A stretch of 64,000 nucleotides of DNA from RH-AL1 sp965198715 (GTDB lineage: Bacteria > Pseudomonadota > Alphaproteobacteria > Rhizobiales > Beijerinckiaceae), in the NCBI GenBank assembly GCA_965198715.1, contig CBDAPV010000001.1, positions 1,860,001 through 1,924,000 of the forward strand, written 5' to 3'. Below, piece after piece: positions 26,881 to 37,755 of this stretch. The translations under genes were made by a program, and so were the position numbers. Numbering within the stretch: the stretch's first letter is position 1; every line of letters begins with the position of its first letter. The notes below the pieces were generated by a model, which saw only the letters and a list, made by a program, of their open reading frames with translations, made no database searches and was not told the DNA's origin.

Positions 26881-27905
26881 TGCCGCCGGTGCGGCGCGGC
26901 CGGCAGCGGCAGATCGACTATTGGCCGGGTTTCGTCGACGCGCTGTCGACGATGTTGCTGGCCATCATCTTCCTGCTCTCCGTCTTCATGCTCGCCCAGT
27001 TCTTCCTCGCCCGTGAGGTGACGGGCAAGGACACGGCGCTCACGAAGCTCAACCGCCAGGTTCAGGAGCTGACCTCGCTGCTCGCGTTGGAACGCGCCGG
27101 CAAGCAATCCGCTGAAACGAGCCTGGTCAGCCTCAACGCCACGCTCGCCGCCGCCACCAAGGAGAGATCGCGGCTGCAGGGGCTTGTCGAGACCACGAAC
27201 GCGCAGGCGACCGCCGGCGGCGGTGCTGCCGCCGCCGCCAACGCCGAGCTCGGCCAGGAGAAGGAACTCTCCGCCCGCGCCGCCTCCCAGGTCGACGTGC
27301 TCAACCAGCAGATCGCGGCGCTGCGGCGGCAGCTCGCCGCCATCGAGGGGGCCCTGTCGGCCTCCGAGAGCAAGGACAAGGACAGCCAGACCCGGATCGC
27401 CGACCTTGGCTCGAGACTGAACGTCGCGCTGGCGCAGCGGGTCCAGGAGCTGAACCGCTACCGGTCCGACTTCTTCGGTCGGCTGCGCCAGATCCTTGGC
27501 GACCGGCCGGGCGTGCGCGTCGTCGGCGATCGTTTCGTGTTCCAGTCTGAGGTCTTGTTCGACAGCGGGCAGGCGCAGATCAATCCCGCCGGCGACGGCG
27601 AACTCGATCAGCTCGCCACCGCGCTGATCCAGCTGGAACGCGAGATCCCGCCCGACATCAACTGGGTGATGCGCGTTGACGGCCATACCGACAACAAGCG
27701 GATACGCTCGGCCCAGTACAAGTCGAACTGGGAGCTGTCGTCGGCCCGCGCGATCGCCGTGGTGGAATATCTCGCCTCCAAGGGCGTGGATCCGCACCGC
27801 TTGTTGGCTGCCGGCTTCGGCGAGTTCTCGCCCATCGACACCGGCGCCAACGACGATGCGTTCCGCAAGAATCGCCGTATCGAACTGAAGTTGACCGAGA
27901 AATGA
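26880..27905 (+). CDS. MotB/OmpA-like peptidoglycan-binding partner
   Basis: The 341-residue protein has a short cytoplasmic N-terminus and one membrane helix (DALSTMLLAIIFLLSVFMLAQF, about residues 20-42). A periplasmic heptad-like coiled coil (~45-190) with many Ala, Glu and Gln follows. The C-terminal OmpA domain carries FVFQSEVLFDSGQAQINPAG, RVDGHTDNKRI, NWELSSARAIAVVEYLASKG and GFGEFSPIDTGANDDAFRKN with RRIELKL. The Asp of the membrane helix (VDAL) is where MotB/TolR carry the protonatable Asp. Start and stop overlap both neighbours (ATGA), so the three genes are one translational unit. Confidence 0.88.
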   Translation: MPPVRRGRQRQIDYWPGFVDALSTMLLAIIFLLSVFMLAQFFLAREVTGKDTALTKLNRQVQELTSLLALERAGKQSAETSLVSLNATLAAATKERSRLQGLVETTNAQATAGGGAAAAANAELGQEKELSARAASQVDVLNQQIAALRRQLAAIEGALSASESKDKDSQTRIADLGSRLNVALAQRVQELNRYRSDFFGRLRQILGDRPGVRVVGDRFVFQSEVLFDSGQAQINPAGDGELDQLATALIQLEREIPPDINWVMRVDGHTDNKRIRSAQYKSNWELSSARAIAVVEYLASKGVDPHRLLAAGFGEFSPIDTGANDDAFRKNRRIELKLTEK

Positions 27906-28249
27906 CGACTCTCGACGATCGCCTGCAAACCCGTAACGCCGACAAGGCCCAAGCACTTGGCGAGGTCGCGGCGGTGCTCGCCATGATCGATGCCGAGCAC
28001 CGTGATCCCGACGCCTGGGAGCGGCTCTGCCTGCTGCGGGCCTTCAGTCTGATCTCGGCCGGCTGCTACCTGCTCGCCGTCATGGAGGCGCGTGATGCCT
28101 CGTTGAGGCCATCGGGCTCGATCGAGGAGGTCGCCACCGAGCCGACGATCCAGCGCATCGACCTGCCGACGCTCTTCGAGGCCCTCAAGGAAGCGATGGC
28201 CGAGGACGCCCGCCTCTACCCGCACCTCGGCCCGATGGCGCTGGGCTGA
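27902..28249 (+). CDS. Hypothetical cytosolic protein, third gene of MotA/OmpA-like cassette
   Basis: The 115-residue product is not recognised. It is mostly helical by eye, with no membrane segment or signal peptide, two Cys (one in LCLLRAFSL, one in AGCYLLAV), and an acidic C-terminal half. Its ATG overlaps the stop of the OmpA-domain gene by four bases, so it is probably co-translated and may act with the membrane pair. An accessory or regulatory role is inferred only from position. Confidence 0.75.
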   Translation: MTTLDDRLQTRNADKAQALGEVAAVLAMIDAEHRDPDAWERLCLLRAFSLISAGCYLLAVMEARDASLRPSGSIEEVATEPTIQRIDLPTLFEALKEAMAEDARLYPHLGPMALG

Positions 28250-28383
28250 AAATGCGGCGAGTTGCCGGCCAAGCGCCCCCGTGTCGTCGTGGCATGTGAC
28301 GACATGCTCGGGCCTGTTCGTCACCGGTGCTCGTCCGCAAACACCATATGCCGACTTCGCACTCACCGGCTTAATTTCAGATC

Positions 28384-28824
28384 ATGACGACGCCTCTGCT
28401 AGCTTGCCCGTTGCAGCCTTACCGCGCCCAAGTCGCGGCGCTGCCCGTACGCCGTGGCCAGAGCGGTCCCGAGATCATGCTGATCACGTCGCGCGAGTCG
28501 CGTCGCTGGATCGTGCCGAAGGGTTGGCCGATGAAGGGCCGCAAGGATCATGAAGCGGCGGCGCAGGAAACGCGCGAGGAGGCGGGTCTCGAGGGGCGCA
28601 TCCATAAGCGCCCGATCGGCGCCTATACCTACGACAAGCGCATCGACCAACTCGTCGAGCCTTGCCGCGTCATGGTCTACCAGCTCGACGTGAAGAGCGA
28701 GCGATCGTCCTGGCGTGAGCGAGGCCAACGCGAGCGGCGTTGGTTCACGGCCGCCGACGCCGCGATGCATGTGGCCGAGCCACGCTTGGCGTCGATGATC
28801 CTCGAGGTCGCGGATGCACGTTGA
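28384..28824 (+). CDS. NUDIX hydrolase, diphosphoinositol/dinucleotide type
   Basis: The 146-residue protein has a NUDIX-like helix in WIVPKGWPMKGRKDHEAAAQ followed by ETREEAGLEG. The EExG core is intact, but Gln replaces the usual Arg of REUxEE and the upstream Glu is not in its standard place. That pattern is seen in a rhizobial subgroup related to diphosphoinositol-polyphosphate and Ap4A hydrolases. It is expected to cleave a nucleoside or polyphosphate diphosphate with Mg2+ in the cytosol; the substrate is unknown. It is followed 42 bases later by a small unknown gene. Confidence 0.85.
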   Translation: MTTPLLACPLQPYRAQVAALPVRRGQSGPEIMLITSRESRRWIVPKGWPMKGRKDHEAAAQETREEAGLEGRIHKRPIGAYTYDKRIDQLVEPCRVMVYQLDVKSERSSWRERGQRERRWFTAADAAMHVAEPRLASMILEVADAR

Positions 28825-28866
28825 GGCACATGAAGGCGACGCTCAGCGCGCGGTCGAGAGGATGCC

Positions 28867-29088
28867 ATGACCCACGGCCTGACTCAATTCAAGGCTAGCG
28901 AGATCATCGAGAAGGCCCGCGGCGTGCTCGAACTCATGGACAGGCATGTCGATGGGGACGCGGGAGCCGACGCGAGGCACGAAGGGCTGCGAGTTGCGCT
29001 CGAGAACCAGATGAAGATCGCCGAGACTCTCGACCTCATCAAGCAGGAGTTCGACAAGTTCGAAGAGGGCCTGAACAGGATCCTTTGA
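28867..29088 (+). CDS. Small helical hypothetical protein (73 residues)
   Basis: The product is charged and helical throughout (FKASEIIEKARGVLELMDRH, NQMKIAETLDLIKQEFDKFE), with neither a membrane segment nor cysteines. Codon use matches neighbouring genes, and AGAGGA at 28857-28862 supplies a ribosome binding site for ATG 28867. It follows the NUDIX gene closely and may share its transcript. No family was recognised. Confidence 0.65.
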   Translation: MTHGLTQFKASEIIEKARGVLELMDRHVDGDAGADARHEGLRVALENQMKIAETLDLIKQEFDKFEEGLNRIL

Positions 29089-29344
29089 TGTCCGTCATTG
29101 CCCGAGGGCTACTTCGCATCCGGCGTGCAACGACGAAAATTGTTCTGCATTGCCGTGACGAAATTGTCGGAGCAGCGGTGTCCGACGCTGGACGCCTCGC
29201 CTGGCGAGACGAGGGCTTCAAGGCGACGAACTGCGCCTGCGAGAGCTACGGCGGCGCCCTGCACTCCGCCATTGTCCTGCCTCGCTTCGCGTATTAAAAA
29301 GACCAGACGGTACGGATAGGTTCCGTTCAGCACGGACACGCGTC

Positions 29345-30544
29345 ATGAAGCGTTTGGTCAGAACCCTCATTTTCGTCGGCGTTTTCGTGATCCTCGGCGG
29401 CTTATCCGCCGGGCTCTACCACTTCCACTACGACGTGAAGCCCGGCATGATCAAAGGCTTCATCGCCGCCGCGATGACGTCGCCGCCGGCGAGCGTGGCC
29501 GCCACCGCCGCCAAGGAAGATCGCTGGGTGCCCGGCCTCTACGCGGTGGGCAGCGCCCGCGCCTTCCAGGGCATTGACGTCTCGTCCCAGCTCGGCGGCG
29601 TCGTCGCGGCCATTCACATCGGCTCGGGCCAGGACGTCGCCAAGGGGGCGCCGCTCTACGACCTCGACACCGGCCCCGAGCACGCCGACCTCAAGAGCTT
29701 CACGGCCATCCTCAAGAACGCCGACATCGCGCTGACGCGCCAGCAGCAGCTGATCACCGGCGGCAACACCGCCCGCGCCAACCTCGATTCCGCCGAGGCG
29801 GCGCGCGACCAGGCCCAGGCCTCGGTCGAGCGGGTCAAGGCGATCATTGCGCAGAAGACGCTGATCGCGCCGTTCGCCGGCCGTCTCGGCATCCGCAAGC
29901 TCGACGTCGGCCAGTACGCCGGTCCCGGCACCAGCCTCATCACGCTGCAGCAGCTCGATCCCATCTACGTCGATTTCCCGATCCCCGAGCAGTCGCTGGA
30001 GAAGCTCAAGAACGGCGAGGAGGTCGACGTGAAGGTCGATGCCTATCCCGGCACGATCTTCAAGGGCAAGATCGACCTCGTCGACGCGCGCATCGCCTCG
30101 GAAAGCCGCAGCGTCATGGTGCGTGCGCTGTTCGCCAACCCGGACAAGCGGCTGCTGCCCGGCATGTTCTCCAACGTCGAGGTCATCGCCGGCCAGCCGG
30201 CCAGCGTGGTGGTGCTGCCGCGCACGGCGGTGAGCTTCTCGCTCTATGGCGACAGCGTCTACGTACTGACCCCGAAACCGCCGAAGGCCAAGCCGGGCAG
30301 CGCGCAGGCCGCCGAGACGTCGGGTGAGAGCCCGAAGGATGCCGCGGGCAAGCCGATCATGGTGGCGACGCGCCACTTCGTGCGCACCGGCGAGGTCAAG
30401 GGCGACCAGGTCGCGATCCTCGAAGGCGTCAAGCCGGGCGAGACGGTGATCGCCGAGGGCCAGATCAAGCTGCAGAACGGGGCGGACGTGGTGATCGACC
30501 CCAACGCCCGGCTGATCGCTCCCGCCATCATGCCGAAGGAGTAG
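29345..30544 (+). CDS. RND efflux periplasmic adaptor subunit
   Basis: The 399-residue membrane-fusion protein has an N-terminal anchor helix (~residues 6-26), a lipoyl-like half (SSQLGGVVAAIHIGSGQDVAKGAPLYDL), an alpha hairpin (~110-165) and the returning half (TLIAPFAGRLGIRKLDVGQYAGPG). The beta-barrel region is DPIYVDFPIPEQSLEKLKNG, and a membrane-proximal domain ends the protein. It bridges the inner-membrane pump to an outer-membrane channel. The permease starts four bases after its stop. No outer-membrane channel gene is present nearby, so the pump presumably uses one encoded elsewhere. Confidence 0.93.
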   Translation: MKRLVRTLIFVGVFVILGGLSAGLYHFHYDVKPGMIKGFIAAAMTSPPASVAATAAKEDRWVPGLYAVGSARAFQGIDVSSQLGGVVAAIHIGSGQDVAKGAPLYDLDTGPEHADLKSFTAILKNADIALTRQQQLITGGNTARANLDSAEAARDQAQASVERVKAIIAQKTLIAPFAGRLGIRKLDVGQYAGPGTSLITLQQLDPIYVDFPIPEQSLEKLKNGEEVDVKVDAYPGTIFKGKIDLVDARIASESRSVMVRALFANPDKRLLPGMFSNVEVIAGQPASVVVLPRTAVSFSLYGDSVYVLTPKPPKAKPGSAQAAETSGESPKDAAGKPIMVATRHFVRTGEVKGDQVAILEGVKPGETVIAEGQIKLQNGADVVIDPNARLIAPAIMPKE

Positions 30545-30548
30545 GGCG

Positions 30549-33500
30549 ATGCGCGGCTCCTTCACCGACCTCTTCATCCGCCGCCCCGTGCTGGCGAGCG
30601 TGGTGAGCCTGCTGATCCTTTTCGTCGGCATCGCCGCGTTCTCGAAGCTTCAGATCCGGCAGTACCCGCAGCTGGAATCGACCTCGATCACGATCACCAC
30701 CACCTATCCCGGCGCCAACGCCGACCTCATCAAGGGCTTCATCACCACGCCGCTGGCCCAGGCCGTCGCCTCCGCCGAGGGTGTCGACACGCTGGTCTCG
30801 AACTCGCAGCAGAACGCCTCGACCATCACGCTGAACCTGCGCCTCAACGCCAATGCCGACCGCGCGGTGGCCGACGTCCTCTCCAAGATCGCCCAGGTCA
30901 AGTACCAGCTGCCGCGCGAGTCGCAGGACCCGGTGGTGGTCAAGAAGACCGGCGATTCGACCGCGCTCATGTACCTGTCGTTCAACTCGACCCAGCTGAC
31001 GCTGCCGCAGATCACGGACTATCTCACGCGCGTGATCCAGCCGCGGCTGCAGACGATCGACGGCGTCGCGTCGGCCGACATCCTCGGCGGCCAGACCTTC
31101 GCCATGCGGGTGTGGCTCGACCCGACCAAGATGGCGGCGCGCGGCATCACCGCCAACGACGTCAAGAACGCGCTCGCCGCCAACAACTTCACCTCCGCCG
31201 CCGGACAGGTGAAGGGCGACTTCACGCAGACCTCCATCAACGCGCTGACCTCGCTCGATTCGGCCAAGGCCTTTTCCCAGCTCGTCATCGTCAACCGCGG
31301 CGACGCGCTGATCCGCATCGGCGACGTCGCCACGACCGAGCTCGGGCCGGAGTCCGTCGATTCATCCTCGGTCTTCGACGGGCAGAAGGCGGTGTTCATC
31401 GGCATCAACGCGACGCCGACGGCGAACCCGCTCGAGGTCATCACCGCCGTGCGCGCCGAGCTGCCGACGGTCCAGGCCGACCTGCCGGCCGGCCTCACCG
31501 CCGCGATCGGCTACGACGCCACCAAGTTCATCCGCGCGTCGATCTCGGAGGTCGAGAAGACGCTCGCCGAGGCGGCGATCATCGTCGTCGTGGTGATCTT
31601 CCTCTTCCTCGGCAACCTGCGCTCGACGCTGGTGCCCATCGTGACCATCCCGCTGTCGCTCATCGGCGTCATGATCATGCTGCTGGCGCTCGGCTACTCG
31701 ATCAACCTCCTGACCCTGCTGGCGCTGGTGCTGGCGATCGGCCTCGTCGTCGACGATGCCATCGTCGTGGTCGAGAACATCTACCGCCACATCGAGGAAG
31801 GGCTGACGCCCTACGACGCCTCGATCAAGGGCGCGCGCGAGATCACCGGTCCTGTGATCTCGATGACCATCACGCTCGCCGCCGTCTACGCGCCGATCGG
31901 CTTCGTCACCGGCCTCACCGGCGCGCTGTTCCGCGAGTTCGCCTTCACGCTGGCCGGCGCCGTGGTCGTCTCGGGCGTGATCGCGCTGACGCTGTCGCCG
32001 ATGATGTGCTCAAAGCTGCTGAAGCCACCGCCGCCCGCCGGGACGTTCTCCTTTGCTCGGGTCCTCGACCGCGTGTTCGACTTCTTCCGCCGCATCTACA
32101 CGCGCCTGCTGGCGCGCTCGCTGAACTTTCGCGCGCTCACCGTGCTGGTGCTCTGCGGCGTGCTGGTGCTGACAGCGATCCTCTTCATGACCACGCCGCG
32201 CGAGCTGGCGCCGGAGGAGGACCAGGGCGTCATCTTCGCGCTGATCAAGGCGCCGCAATACGGCAATCTCGACTACATTGAGAAGTCGACGGCGAAGCTG
32301 TGGGACTACTCCAAGAGCCTGCCGGAGACGGACCACCTCTTCGCCATCAACGGCTACCAGGGCGTGACCTCGGGCTTCGGCGGCATCATCTTGAAGAACT
32401 GGGAGGACCGGCATCGCTCGCAGAAGCAGGTACTGACCGCCCTGTCGCCGAAATTCGGCGAGATCACCGGCGCCAAGGTCGTCGGCTTCTCTCCGCCGGC
32501 CCTGCCGGGCTCGACCGGCGGTCCGCCGCTGCAGTTCGTCGTGCGCTCGATCGGCAACTACAAGGACATCGCCGACGTGATGGCCAAGATCGAGGATGCC
32601 GCAAGGAAGAGCGGCCTCTTCATCTTCACCGATTCCGACCTCAAGTTCGACACGCCGCAATATGACTTCAAGATCGACGCCGCCAAGGCCAACCGGCTCG
32701 GCATCTCGATGCAGGACATCGGCTCGACGCTGGCGACGTTGCTCGGCGGCAACTACGTCAACCGTTTCAATCTCTATGGCCGCTCCTACGAGGTCATCCC
32801 GCAGGTGCCGCGCGAGTTCCGCGTGTCGCCGGACTGGCTGACCCGCTACCAGCTGCGCACCGCCGATGGCGCGCTGGTGCCGCTGTCGACAGTCGCCACC
32901 GTGTCGCAGACGGTGCAACCGAACGCGCTGCCGACGTTCCAGCAGCTCAATTCCGCGACGCTGCAGGGCGTGCCGTTCCCCGGGCGCACGCTCGGCGAGG
33001 TCATCGAGTTCCTGAAGGTCGAGGCCAAGAAGGTCCTGCCGGAAGGCTTCTCAATCGACTTCCAGGGCGAGAGCCGGCAGTTCGTGCAGGAGGGCAACAC
33101 GCTGCTGCTCACCTTCGTCTTCGCGCTGATCGTGATCTACCTGGTGCTCGCCGCGCAGTTCGAGAGCTTCCGCGATCCCTTCATCATCCTCATCGCGCTG
33201 CCGACCTCGATGTTCGGCGCGCTGCTGCCGCTCAACGCGCTCGGCATCCTCGGCATGGGCTCGATGAACATCTATTCCGAGATCGGGCTGGTGACCCTGA
33301 TCGGCCTGATCTCCAAGCACGGCATCCTGCTGGTCGAATTCGCCAACCGCCTCCAGGAGGAAGGCATGAGCCGCCGCGCCGCGATCGAGGAGGCGGCCGG
33401 CGTGCGCCTGCGCCCGATCCTGATGACCACGGCCGCCATGGTGGTCGCCATGCTGCCGCTGATGATCGCGGAGGGCGCCGGCGCCCGCTCGCGCTTCGCC

Positions 33501-33665
33501 ATCGGCATCGTGATCGCCTTCGGCATGTCGATCGGCACTCTTTTCACGCTGTTCGTGACACCGGCGGTCTACACCTTCATCGCCCGCGATCACTCGCGGG
33601 GGCGGGTGGTGCGGGAGCGTCAGGAGACGGTGACGCTGGTGCCGCACCGCGCCGCGGCGGAATAG
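30549..33665 (+). CDS. RND multidrug efflux permease (HAE1 family)
   Basis: The 1038-residue protein has the standard RND length and duplicated layout: an N-terminal helix (FIRRPVLASVVSLLILFVGI), a large periplasmic porter loop, and TM2-TM6 with the relay block GLVVDDAIVVVENIYRHIEE carrying the paired Asp in TM4. A second copy follows (loop from ~560, TM7-TM12 with GLISKHGILLVEFAN in TM10). It is an inner-membrane proton-driven exporter of hydrophobic or amphipathic compounds, co-expressed with the adaptor. Substrates cannot be read from sequence. Confidence 0.95.
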   Translation: MRGSFTDLFIRRPVLASVVSLLILFVGIAAFSKLQIRQYPQLESTSITITTTYPGANADLIKGFITTPLAQAVASAEGVDTLVSNSQQNASTITLNLRLNANADRAVADVLSKIAQVKYQLPRESQDPVVVKKTGDSTALMYLSFNSTQLTLPQITDYLTRVIQPRLQTIDGVASADILGGQTFAMRVWLDPTKMAARGITANDVKNALAANNFTSAAGQVKGDFTQTSINALTSLDSAKAFSQLVIVNRGDALIRIGDVATTELGPESVDSSSVFDGQKAVFIGINATPTANPLEVITAVRAELPTVQADLPAGLTAAIGYDATKFIRASISEVEKTLAEAAIIVVVVIFLFLGNLRSTLVPIVTIPLSLIGVMIMLLALGYSINLLTLLALVLAIGLVVDDAIVVVENIYRHIEEGLTPYDASIKGAREITGPVISMTITLAAVYAPIGFVTGLTGALFREFAFTLAGAVVVSGVIALTLSPMMCSKLLKPPPPAGTFSFARVLDRVFDFFRRIYTRLLARSLNFRALTVLVLCGVLVLTAILFMTTPRELAPEEDQGVIFALIKAPQYGNLDYIEKSTAKLWDYSKSLPETDHLFAINGYQGVTSGFGGIILKNWEDRHRSQKQVLTALSPKFGEITGAKVVGFSPPALPGSTGGPPLQFVVRSIGNYKDIADVMAKIEDAARKSGLFIFTDSDLKFDTPQYDFKIDAAKANRLGISMQDIGSTLATLLGGNYVNRFNLYGRSYEVIPQVPREFRVSPDWLTRYQLRTADGALVPLSTVATVSQTVQPNALPTFQQLNSATLQGVPFPGRTLGEVIEFLKVEAKKVLPEGFSIDFQGESRQFVQEGNTLLLTFVFALIVIYLVLAAQFESFRDPFIILIALPTSMFGALLPLNALGILGMGSMNIYSEIGLVTLIGLISKHGILLVEFANRLQEEGMSRRAAIEEAAGVRLRPILMTTAAMVVAMLPLMIAEGAGARSRFAIGIVIAFGMSIGTLFTLFVTPAVYTFIARDHSRGRVVRERQETVTLVPHRAAAE

Positions 33666-33747
33666 TCCAGATCGGCGGGTTCGGGCAATCTCGCCTCGAA
33701 GGCCGTGTACGCTTGGCCTCGACCCGCCGGCGATGACATAAGCGGCG

Positions 33748-34710
33748 ATGATCGCGCGCCGCATCCTTCTCGTCGCCACCATGCGCAACGAGGGTCCATA
33801 CATTCTGGAATGGCTCGCCTATCACCGCGCGATCGGCTTCACCGACGTGATCGTCTGCACCAACGATTGCGTCGACGGGTCGCCGGCTCTCCTCGACAGG
33901 CTCGAGCACCTCGGCCTGCTGGTTCACCTGCGCAGCCAGCCGGCGAGCCCGCGCGACGCGCAGCTCGTCGCCTACACGCTGGCCGCGTCCCATCCCCTGA
34001 CCGTTGCCGCGGACTGGGCCATGGTCCTCGACGCCGACGAGTTTCTCAACGTGCACGCCGGCACCGGCCGCGTGGGCGACCTCATCGACGCCGTGCCCGG
34101 CGCCACCGCGATCTGCGTCAATTGGCGGCTCTTCGGAAGCTCCGGTCACCGCGAGTGGTCGCCCGGCCTCGTCACGGAGCGCTTCACCCGCGCCGCGCCG
34201 CTCGAGCACGGCGTGAACTGGCCCTACAAGACGCTCTTCACCCGTCTCGACGCCTACGGCTGCAAGCTGCTCTCGCACCAGCCGCGTTTTCCCCACGCCC
34301 ACGAGCTCCAGAGTCTGCGCTACGTCGACGGAGCCGGCCTCACGCTGCCGTCCTGGGTCTACGACGAGAGCCGCGACACCTTCCTGCAATCCGAGCCGGG
34401 AACGGTCAGCTGGGCGCTGGCGCAGGTGAACCATTACAACACGCGTTCGCGCGACGATTACTTCGCCAAGCACCGCCGCGGCGGCGGCATCCCGGTCGAC
34501 TGGGATCGCGAGAGCTGCTGGCCGGTCTTCGACCGCAACGAGGACGAGGACCTGACGATCTCGCCCAAGCTGCCGGCGATGAAGCGCGCGCTGGCCGCGA
34601 TGCGCGAGGACGCCAAGCTGCTGCGATTGCACGCGCACTGCTGCGAGCTCTACAGCGCCCATGTCGAGGCGCTGAAGCGCGAAGCCGGCGTCGCGCCAGA
34701 GCCGGCGTGA
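33748..34710 (+). CDS. Glycosyltransferase family 2-like protein (Glyco_tranf_2_4 type)
   Basis: The 320-residue protein begins RILLVATMRNEGPYILEWLA followed by YHRAIGFTDVIVCTNDC, the opening typical of this GT2-like group. The metal-binding motif is VLDADEF, and a conserved block reads INWRLFGSSGH in pattern (VNWRLFGSSGHREW). It has no membrane segment. Some members modify surface polysaccharides; the substrate is unknown here. It overlaps the next gene by GTGA, so the two are co-translated. Confidence 0.82.
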   Translation: MIARRILLVATMRNEGPYILEWLAYHRAIGFTDVIVCTNDCVDGSPALLDRLEHLGLLVHLRSQPASPRDAQLVAYTLAASHPLTVAADWAMVLDADEFLNVHAGTGRVGDLIDAVPGATAICVNWRLFGSSGHREWSPGLVTERFTRAAPLEHGVNWPYKTLFTRLDAYGCKLLSHQPRFPHAHELQSLRYVDGAGLTLPSWVYDESRDTFLQSEPGTVSWALAQVNHYNTRSRDDYFAKHRRGGGIPVDWDRESCWPVFDRNEDEDLTISPKLPAMKRALAAMREDAKLLRLHAHCCELYSAHVEALKREAGVAPEPA

Positions 34711-35495
34711 GCGCCGAACCCTTCATCTTCGGCATCCCGCTGATCGCACGTTCCGCCGCGGCGGATTGGCGGCTTGTCGAAAGATTGCTGGCGCTGACCC
34801 TTCGCTCGCTAGCCGGGCAGGGCGATCACGACTTCCGCGTGATCGTCGCCGGTCACGACCGACCCGTCACCGAGGCCGCCGTGCCTTTCGACTTCCTTCG
34901 CGCTGATTGGCCGGTCGCGGCGGTGCGCGCCGACAATCTCGATCGCGGCCGCAAGGTGCAGGCGATCAACGAGGTCGTGCTGGCCGGTGGCGGCGGCCTG
35001 CTGATGATCCTCGACGCCGACGACTGGGTCGACACCCGCCTCGTCGCCACCGTACGCGCGACGATCGCGCCGGGAGAGATCGGGGCGGTGATCGAGGACG
35101 GCTTCGCCATCGACCTGCGTAGCGGTCGGGCGCTGCCGATCCCAAACGAGGTGTTCGCCGATGACTTCGATAGGTTGTGCGGCTCGAGCGTCGTCGCCCG
35201 GATCGATCCACGAGGTCGGGACGCGCTGCATCGCGATCCCTACGCCGTGCTGCACGAGCACTACCGCTTCGCGCAACTCGCGCGCGAGCACGGTGCGACC
35301 TGCCGGCGCCTCGATGTCGCCGGTGCCTACGTGGTCAATACGCGGGCGAACCATTCCGAGGTGCATGGCCCGTTCGCCGAGTGGCGCCGCGGCTTCAACG
35401 AAGCCGTCGCGCGCGATGGCTTTCCTGCTGACGACCTCTTCCTGTCGCGCTTCGGGCTCTGCGCGTGGGACTTGGCCGACTCCGCGGTCGATTAG
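34707..35495 (+). CDS. Putative rhamnosyltransferase-like glycosyltransferase
   Basis: The 262-residue GT-A protein has FIFGIPLIARSAAADWRLVE at its start, TLRSLAGQGDHDFRVIVAGH, LDRGRKVQAINE and the DxD-type motif MILDADDWVD. This order fits the family annotated as putative rhamnosyltransferases (PF11316-like). GTG 34707 overlaps the upstream stop and gives the family-typical N-terminus, while the frame itself is open far upstream as an antisense-like artefact. Together with the gene at 33748 it forms a two-gene glycosylation unit outside the main EPS cluster. Confidence 0.75.
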   Translation: MSAEPFIFGIPLIARSAAADWRLVERLLALTLRSLAGQGDHDFRVIVAGHDRPVTEAAVPFDFLRADWPVAAVRADNLDRGRKVQAINEVVLAGGGGLLMILDADDWVDTRLVATVRATIAPGEIGAVIEDGFAIDLRSGRALPIPNEVFADDFDRLCGSSVVARIDPRGRDALHRDPYAVLHEHYRFAQLAREHGATCRRLDVAGAYVVNTRANHSEVHGPFAEWRRGFNEAVARDGFPADDLFLSRFGLCAWDLADSAVD

Positions 35496-35548
35496 AAGAG
35501 TTCGGGTCGCTGGCCCTCCCCCGCTTCGCGGAGGAGGATGCGCCAGCC

Positions 35549-37591
<2,043 letters not shown>

Positions 37592-37755
37592 GCGTTTCTC
37601 ATATCACAGGCTTTGCCGAGCGGGTGCGGGCTCGCCACCGCAGGATAGTAACCGCGCAGCTTTCAGCTGTGCAGGACGGACGTGTGACCGCAGGTATCGA
37701 TGATGTTCTGGATCTAGATCCGGTACGATGGGCGAGAGCCTTAAGCTGCGGCGCG

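Noticed and set aside
25921..27905. Calling the MotA/OmpA pair a Zorya (ZorAB) defence system
   Set aside because: No ZorC/ZorD or ZorE follows, the first protein lacks the very long ZorA tail, and similar pairs are common in alphaproteobacteria without defence context.
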